A stretch of 34,812 bases of DNA from a bacterium (GTDB taxonomy: Bacteria; Patescibacteriota; Patescibacteriia; UBA9570): positions 1 through 34,812 of the forward strand of contig JAUYKW010000021.1 of the NCBI GenBank assembly GCA_030698395.1. The letters are read 5' to 3'. The translations under genes were made by a program, and so were the position numbers. Below, piece after piece: positions 30,303 through 34,812 of the stretch. Position 1 is the first letter of the stretch. Each line of letters opens with the position of its first letter. The notes below the pieces were generated by a model. The model searched no databases, was not told the DNA's origin, and saw nothing but the letters and a program-made list of their open reading frames with translations.

Positions 30303-30857
30303 TCACAGTTGCATGATGATCGTGCAAGTAGTGAAGTAGATGGAGAGCGCGAGAATATCGGCTATTGTTGTTACGACCGGACCCAGTGCTACGGATGTGT
30401 CGAATCCCAGACGGTACAGGATAAGGGGCGCTATCATTCCCCAAGTCGCCGCAGCAACTAGTTCGAACGTTGCAGCGGTTGCAACTGCAATGCCGAGTCG
30501 ATGGTTGTCGAAGCGTAGGCCGGCGTAAATACCGATGGAAAGAGCGAAGGCGATTCCCAACAGCGCGCCGACTTTGATCTCGTGTGCGATTTTCTCTCTC
30601 AACTTGCCATTTTCGTTGGTTTTGTTGATAAAGCTGTACACCGAAATGGTGGCTGCTTGGATTGCCACGTTGCCACTCATACCCATCATCACGGGGATGA
30701 AGCCGGCGAGAGCAGTATCGTTGCTGATGGCCCAGGAGAACTGACGGACTAGTTCCGTCATTGCAACTCCTCCCAGAAGTGTGATCATCAACCACGGCAG
30801 TCGCTGGCTGGTAGAGTGGAATGCCCGATGGGTAGGGTTCTCGACTGGCATTGTCAT
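30303..30857 (-). CDS. Minimal MgtE/SLC41-type divalent cation channel domain (G+C-rich gene)
   Basis: The start is the ATG at 30857, five bases behind GGAGG; a GTG/ATG pair up to 30875 is also in frame. The 184 residues correspond to the membrane domain of MgtE alone: about five helices, with FIPVMMGMSGNVAIQAATISV and the late GPVVTTIADILALSIYF, whose Asp lies in the Mg2+ pore of known MgtE channels. The usual N-terminal and CBS regulatory domains are absent. The gene is G+C-rich like the cassettes at 1672 and 15954. A perfect TTGACA lies at 30994-30989, but no good -10 at normal spacing; the leader is about 110 bases. Mg2+ or Co2+ uptake is likely; gating must differ from full-length MgtE. 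Confidence 0.8.
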   Translation of the reverse strand: MTMPVENPTHRAFHSTSQRLPWLMITLLGGVAMTELVRQFSWAISNDTALAGFIPVMMGMSGNVAIQAATISVYSFINKTNENGKLREKIAHEIKVGALLGIAFALSIGIYAGLRFDNHRLGIAVATAATFELVAAATWGMIAPLILYRLGFDTSVALGPVVTTIADILALSIYFTTCTIIMQL

Positions 30858-31052
30858 CGCAGCCTCCGTCATCACCGCTTTCCACCGCGGATTGAATGGT
30901 TTTATCTACAGAATGTGGCATGATGAACCTCTCTGCGTGTTGAATAAGGTCTCTCGGACTTCTATAGCATGTTCTCTTATATATGCTATGTCAATATGAA
31001 ATATATGATATTTTCTTTCTTGTTTTTCGAACTTAATATATTTAGCTACAAA

Positions 31053-32348
31053 CTATATTTCCTGTAAATATCCCCAGGTATGCAATTTATCAAAATCTTC
31101 ATACCAACGGTCACCGATATCTGTTCGATAATACATATTTGGAATAAGAATGTTTTTAATTCTACTATATGCTTGTTGTTGGGCTAATTTCATTGTATTT
31201 CCACACCCTCCAACAATGAGCGCAACCCCACTGGATCCAGTTACTACCCATTGATTGTTTTCTAATTTTACATCTTCAATATGAATTCCTTCGAGATTTT
31301 TTTTCTTAAATACAATCGTAGCACCTTTAGAATAAGTATCAAATGTTTTTCTATCTCTAAATGGATAAGGTGGAACAACAACACGTACGCCAACTTGGTA
31401 TCCATTTTTTACTTTTAATTCAATGTCCGGTTTACCTGATGCAAGCTCGAATAAGAATTGTCCGATTGGTGTTAGCATGCCTTCTTGTTGAATACTGATA
31501 GTAGGATAGCCGAATCTGGTAGTAAATTCTAAGGGATGCACTCCGTTGTTGTTAACAATACAATTTATATCAATATAGCCATGGAATTTTTCTTCTTCTA
31601 ATTTCTTCTCAAATTTCTTAAGTGTGTTATTGAATATTCTATTGTTTCCACACCAGAACATACTGGTTCCCATTTCTCCGGTAGCTGGTCCAAGGTTTCC
31701 GGGAAATAATTTTTTATTTTCAAAGTTAATGTTAATTGGGTAAATAAATTTATTGCCATTAAAGAATGCACCAACTGCTACTTCTACACCATTTACTTTT
31801 TTTTGCAAAGCAAACTCTTTCATAATTTTAGACCACACTCTACTATATGCTTCTAATACTCTAACTACATCATTGCCGTCTTCTTCCATTCCTACGAATA
31901 AAAGACGTTTGATATTTTGTGCTTCACCACTTGGTTTGATGACATATTTAGCTGGATTTTTTTTAACATAATCTATAGCTTCTTTAAAATCTGTAAATAA
32001 TTTATAGGTGAGAATGTTTACTCCATGATTTTTTAATTCTTCTTGGCCAAAACCTCTGTCGTCTTCTAGCATATCAGTATATGCGGTTCCACCGATAACT
32101 TTTTTACCTTCAGCTCTTAGTTTTTCTGCTTTTTTTCCTTGTCCTAAAACATCATCAAAAATTATAATATCGGCCCAATTTGTTTGTTTTCTCCAATCAT
32201 CAGTTTTAGGAATGAATCCATCGGCTATATCAGTTTCGTCTTTATTGCTGATGTAGTATTTAACATCATGGCCTTCTTTATATATCTGCCATGCTAAATC
32301 GCTTGTTAGGCCATCGATTGATACAAAAAGAAAATTCTTTTTTTCCAT
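31053..32348 (-). CDS. PurD-like ATP-grasp enzyme
   Basis: The 431-residue protein follows the layout of phosphoribosylamine-glycine ligase: an N-terminal Rossmann part (FLFVSIDGLTSDLAWQIYKE), ATP-grasp domain with AKYVIKPSGEAQNIKRLLFVG, VNGVEVAVGAFFNG, GPATGEMGTSMFW, HGYIDINCIVNNNGVHPLEF and TTRFGYPT, then a C-terminal GSSGVALIVGGCGNTMKLAQ and IPNMYYRTDIGDRWYE. PurD normally carries GxNPEFNxRFGDPE; here it is HPLEFTTRFGYPT. No other purine genes are nearby, and such lone PurD-like genes are common in Candidate Phyla Radiation genomes, so the substrate may not be phosphoribosylamine. Start at ATG 32348; no Shine-Dalgarno. Confidence 0.78.
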   Translation of the reverse strand: MEKKNFLFVSIDGLTSDLAWQIYKEGHDVKYYISNKDETDIADGFIPKTDDWRKQTNWADIIIFDDVLGQGKKAEKLRAEGKKVIGGTAYTDMLEDDRGFGQEELKNHGVNILTYKLFTDFKEAIDYVKKNPAKYVIKPSGEAQNIKRLLFVGMEEDGNDVVRVLEAYSRVWSKIMKEFALQKKVNGVEVAVGAFFNGNKFIYPININFENKKLFPGNLGPATGEMGTSMFWCGNNRIFNNTLKKFEKKLEEEKFHGYIDINCIVNNNGVHPLEFTTRFGYPTISIQQEGMLTPIGQFLFELASGKPDIELKVKNGYQVGVRVVVPPYPFRDRKTFDTYSKGATIVFKKKNLEGIHIEDVKLENNQWVVTGSSGVALIVGGCGNTMKLAQQQAYSRIKNILIPNMYYRTDIGDRWYEDFDKLHTWGYLQEI

Positions 32349-32497
32349 AGTATGTATTATTAAATTATGATATCAGTATAATACTAACGGCAATAAAAAC
32401 AATGTCTATAATGTCTTTCAAAAAAAACGCGTTAATATAAAAAACATTGCCACTTTCGATCTAGGTAGTTTGGTTAGAGGATATTTATTTTTTACAA

Positions 32498-33382
32498 TTA
32501 TTGAACTGTGTCTAGATCTCTATTTTGATGAGCGCGATAAGGAATGACTGGGAACTCCAGACTACTGGTTTTATTCAGATATTCGTTAGTCTTACTTTTT
32601 TTTAGATATTCAACATTCAGAATGAGTTTATCTTTTATAGCAAAGCGTTTAAATAATGTTTTGCGATATTTTCTATCAGACTTAGTGGAGTGATAAAATA
32701 AATCTTCCACTCCAATGCAGTCGATACTATTCCAATACTTACGTCTGTATTTTTTGCTGGCGTCATCAATTATTGCTTCACCATTTTGTGGACATACAAT
32801 TGGATCGTTCGTTGTATTGAGGTTTGTCCGGATTTTTTTAACCACTCGTGCCATCCGGTTAGCTGAAACTTTTGTACTATAGCCGTGGTTGCTCCAATAT
32901 TCATAGCTATCAATAATATCTAAATACACTCCATCAAAACCAGCTGCTTCAATTCTCTCCAAATAAGGAAGTAAACCTTTATTCCACCAGCCTTTCATCC
33001 AATATTTAACCTTGTAATTGCCTTGCCAATTTGGATTTTCATTTCCTAGCCATGCAGGAGGATTAGTATTCCATTCATCTTGCCAGTAAAATCTATAATC
33101 CTCAGCTTCACCGATGGAGAAATATGCCAGCACTATTTTACAGCTGTCTCGCAGACGTTTTATTTGCTTGCGAGTATATGCTGTATCGTCAGTGCCATCT
33201 TTTGCGTAATCAATCACCACTAAATCATAATCAGTTTCTGATAGTTCTTTGATATTCGCATCTTGTAATTGATAAACCCAAGAGTCGATATTATTTAATG
33301 CATTTTGCTCGACTGCATTAACAGGTAAACTAAAAAGAAAAATAGATGTGATGAAACTGAGTAAGAAAGATATTCTTTTCAT
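32498..33382 (-). CDS. Secreted TM1410/GH114-like glycoside hydrolase
   Basis: The 294-residue protein has a signal peptide (MKRISFLLSFITSIFLFSLP…VNA) and a TIM-barrel of the GH114/TM1410 type: SWVYQLQDANIKELSETDYD, LVVIDYAKDGTDD, VLAYFSIGEAEDYRFYW, GFDGVYLDIIDSYEYW, IVCPQNGEAI, IDCIGVEDLFY. GH114 enzymes are endo-alpha-1,4-polygalactosaminidases; the Asp in VVIDY and the Glu in SIGEAED are the likely acidic residues. It may cleave envelope or biofilm polysaccharide of a host or neighbour. A TATACT box lies seven bases before the ATG (33390-33395). Confidence 0.85.
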   Translation of the reverse strand: MKRISFLLSFITSIFLFSLPVNAVEQNALNNIDSWVYQLQDANIKELSETDYDLVVIDYAKDGTDDTAYTRKQIKRLRDSCKIVLAYFSIGEAEDYRFYWQDEWNTNPPAWLGNENPNWQGNYKVKYWMKGWWNKGLLPYLERIEAAGFDGVYLDIIDSYEYWSNHGYSTKVSANRMARVVKKIRTNLNTTNDPIVCPQNGEAIIDDASKKYRRKYWNSIDCIGVEDLFYHSTKSDRKYRKTLFKRFAIKDKLILNVEYLKKSKTNEYLNKTSSLEFPVIPYRAHQNRDLDTVQ

Positions 33383-33389
33383 TACATGA

Positions 33390-33395
33390 AGTATA
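33390..33395 (-). promoter_or_regulatory. -10 box TATACT seven bases before the GH114-like ATG
   Basis: The minus strand reads TATACT-tcatgta-ATG, predicting a leaderless message. It is divergent from the promoter at 33430-33435. Confidence 0.45.
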
Positions 33396-33429
33396 TCAGA
33401 AATTTCTTTGCAGGTAATGTATCGCGTAG

Positions 33430-33435
33430 TATACT
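33430..33435 (+). promoter_or_regulatory. -10 box TATACT eight bases before the DUF4013-like ATG
   Basis: TATACT-gtagctat-ATG predicts a leaderless message for the gene at 33444. Confidence 0.45.
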
Positions 33436-33443
33436 GTAGCTAT

Positions 33444-33941
33444 ATGGCAATTACATCCGATCATTTTCTAGAAATATTAAAATATCCATTCCAAGATAAA
33501 CAATGGTTTTCTAAACTTATTCTTCAAGGTGCAGTTTTATTTATGCTTTCAATGATTTTTGTTGGCATACCTTTTATGGCTGGTTACGTTATTGTCTTAA
33601 AGCAAAAGGCGATTGATAGTGATTCTTCTTTGTCCGGATGGTCAGATTGGGGAAATTATTGGAAGCTTGGTTGGAAGTCTATTTTGGTTGGTTTCGTGTA
33701 TGCTCTGCCAATTTTTTTCGTGTCAGGCTTCGTGATGTTTTTGGGTTTGTTCGTTGCGTTGTTTTTAGAAAATGCTGGTTCTGGAGAAGAATGGATTGCA
33801 TTTCTATTTTTTATACCACTTGGTATTGCCCTGTTGCTTATCATTGCAACAAGCGTGGCACTCTATTTTATTCAGCCGGCTTATCAGGCAGCAATTGCAG
33901 CCGGAGCTACGGTAAGACAATGTTTTCAAATTAAGCTGTAA
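33444..33941 (+). CDS. DUF4013-like membrane protein, short at the C terminus
   Basis: The ATG at 33444 (MAITSDHFLEILKYPFQD) is chosen because a -10 box ends eight bases before it; the earlier in-frame start at 33408 would precede the promoter. The 165 residues have three or four helices with the DUF4013 look: KYPFQDKQWFSKLILQGAVL, GYVIVLKQKAID, GWKSILVGFVYALPIFFV, LIIATSVALYFIQPAYQAAI. Family members usually run some 50 residues longer past the AATVRQCF region; here a stop follows at 33941. The tail may be lost through a frameshift, or this is a short form. Function unknown. Confidence 0.65.
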   Translation: MAITSDHFLEILKYPFQDKQWFSKLILQGAVLFMLSMIFVGIPFMAGYVIVLKQKAIDSDSSLSGWSDWGNYWKLGWKSILVGFVYALPIFFVSGFVMFLGLFVALFLENAGSGEEWIAFLFFIPLGIALLLIIATSVALYFIQPAYQAAIAAGATVRQCFQIKL

Positions 33942-34021
33942 CAGGATATGCATACGGTGTTGTTTATAGAGAATCGCCTGTAAAAATAAAACCAGTTACA
34001 AAGTAGTGTATGTAGTTCATT

Positions 34022-34812
34022 ATGACACCATTATTACCACAAAATTTTGAACGTATGCGCCAGGATAAAGAGCCTGACGTAATTGGAGAAGAAGGAGCGT
34101 TATTTCATTTTGGCAGTCATTGGTTGAAACAGTGGTCATCAGCGCATGAGCAAGGCGTAAGTGTTCCGGATAGACATGCCGAAAATTCTTCTTTATCACC
34201 TTATTGGCATAAAATGCAATTTTATGAAAATAAATTGATTAACGGTTTGTTTCCTGATAACACAATACATATTTCAGCTGGATATGATAATCGAATTACG
34301 AAAGATGGTGATGAACACAGATTTACGATGAAGGGTGAAAAGCCAGCTACGATCTCGGAAGATGCTACAGGTGATGGAGAGCGTGCTGAAAAATATCGTT
34401 CCATTGTTTATCCATTATATAGAGACACTAAACATACTTTGGATGCGATTAGAACAGGCCGAGATTTTAATGACAGATTTGCAGATAGATATGATAAAGC
34501 ATTTGATGAGGCCGAGGATAAGTTGCTAGAAAACTTAGATGCTGAAGAATTTAGGTTGTTTCATGGTTATCACCCAGAGCTAGCACATGGAGTAGAAGGT
34601 TTAATATCTCACCTAGAGAAAGAAGTAAAAAAAATAAATCCTGATAGCGATGTATTAGAATTATTAAAAGCAGGTATAGTGCCAATGCATCCATCATTGA
34701 ATTTTGTGCCAGACGAGGATCAGAGTGGTGGCAGGGGGCCACGGGGTACTTATCTTGAATTAACAATAATGAGCGTAGGTCGTTTTATGGATTATGCCGG
34801 AAAACAGAATAG
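34022..34812 (+). CDS. Unknown soluble protein, 3' end beyond the window
   Basis: From ATG 34022 the frame stays open for 263 codons to the window edge. The product starts MTPLLPQNFERMRQDKEPDV and includes GALFHFGSHWLKQWSSAHEQ, EDATGDGERAEKYRSIVYPL, EFRLFHGYHPELAHGVEGLI and GGRGPRGTYLELTIMSVGRF. It is hydrophilic and charged with several His, no signal peptide and no membrane helix. I do not recognise the family. Normal A+T-rich codon use supports a real gene. Confidence 0.6.
   Translation, partial: MTPLLPQNFERMRQDKEPDVIGEEGALFHFGSHWLKQWSSAHEQGVSVPDRHAENSSLSPYWHKMQFYENKLINGLFPDNTIHISAGYDNRITKDGDEHRFTMKGEKPATISEDATGDGERAEKYRSIVYPLYRDTKHTLDAIRTGRDFNDRFADRYDKAFDEAEDKLLENLDAEEFRLFHGYHPELAHGVEGLISHLEKEVKKINPDSDVLELLKAGIVPMHPSLNFVPDEDQSGGRGPRGTYLELTIMSVGRFMDYAGKQN

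Noticed and set aside
30217-30921. 234-codon minus-strand ORF overlapping the MgtE-like gene in another frame
   Set aside because: Its product is Arg/Ser/His-rich without domains. The MgtE frame has clear family motifs and a ribosome site; this is a shadow frame, although it has an ATG.
30858-30994. M-box Mg2+ riboswitch before the MgtE-like gene
   Set aside because: The leader is only about 110 bases and lacks the conserved M-box sequence blocks that I know.

Overview
The window looks like a chromosome segment of an ultra-small, host-dependent bacterium of the Candidate Phyla Radiation (Patescibacteria). The basis is inference from gene content and composition. Most genes are very A+T-rich (one 60-base line I counted, 12241-12300, has 16 G/C). 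They are tightly packed with short overlaps, and several cofactor genes stand alone: ubiE, an ATP:cob(I)alamin adenosyltransferase, queG, a PurD-like ATP-grasp enzyme. There are many small membrane proteins and sortase-type surface anchoring. TAA, TAG and TGA all act as stops, for example in the ATGA overlap at 12194-12197, so the code is standard bacterial.

Layout. 1-1050: tail of a DsbA-like protein, then lgt. 1051-4100: a G+C-rich cassette (a membrane SPFH/band-7-like protein and a small membrane partner) between a 620-base structured leader and a 310-base structured trailer. 4163-7856: two REP-associated tyrosine transposase (RAYT) genes, each with a REP-like palindrome inside its own reading frame, on either side of a secreted NHL-repeat protein. 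7912-12760: queG, two small membrane proteins, then a minus-strand group with a GlcNAc-kinase-like protein, a cyclase-family hydrolase, ubiE and a PduO-type adenosyltransferase. 12816-15760: a MacA/MacB-like efflux operon. 15875-16340: a second G+C-rich cassette encoding a 78-residue basic protein. 16376-18492: a conserved small protein, thiamin pyrophosphokinase, a STAS-like protein and truB. 18442-20870: a ZnuABC-type metal importer. 21008-24357: a Na+/Ca2+ exchanger, a DUF389 protein, a VIT1/CCC1-like metal transporter and a PEBP-like protein. 24389-27488: a large DUF3160 protein, an FG-GAP-like protein and a GIY-YIG protein. 27488-27842: a palindrome cluster, a tRNA fragment, intact tRNA-Asp(GUC) and an XRE-type HTH remnant. 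28003-30153: an LPSTG-anchored DUF3494 (ice-binding-like) surface protein and a sortase. 30303-30857: a third G+C-rich cassette, a minimal MgtE channel domain. 31053-34812: PurD-like and GH114-like proteins, a DUF4013-like membrane protein, and an unknown protein running off the end.

Two kinds of transcription unit seem to coexist. Several ordinary A+T-rich genes carry a TATACT-like -10 box 6-8 bases before the ATG and no Shine-Dalgarno, as expected for leaderless mRNAs. The three G+C-rich cassettes have a perfect TTGACA -35 element, a long leader, a strong GGAGG-type Shine-Dalgarno and hairpin-rich trailers. The first cassette's trailer is the most remarkable stretch. It holds two adjacent hairpins whose six-base loops are exact reverse complements (a predicted kissing pair), then two interleaved 7-bp helices (a pseudoknot or a switch), then further hairpins and a strong terminator. 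It is the best candidate here for an undescribed structured RNA.

Functional links: Lgt would modify the lipoproteins made here (the ZnuA-type binding protein has a clear lipobox). The sortase would anchor the adjacent LPSTG protein. QueG acts on tRNAs with GUN anticodons, and one such tRNA, tRNA-Asp(GUC), lies in the window. Function calls are from reading motifs by eye; no database search was run.
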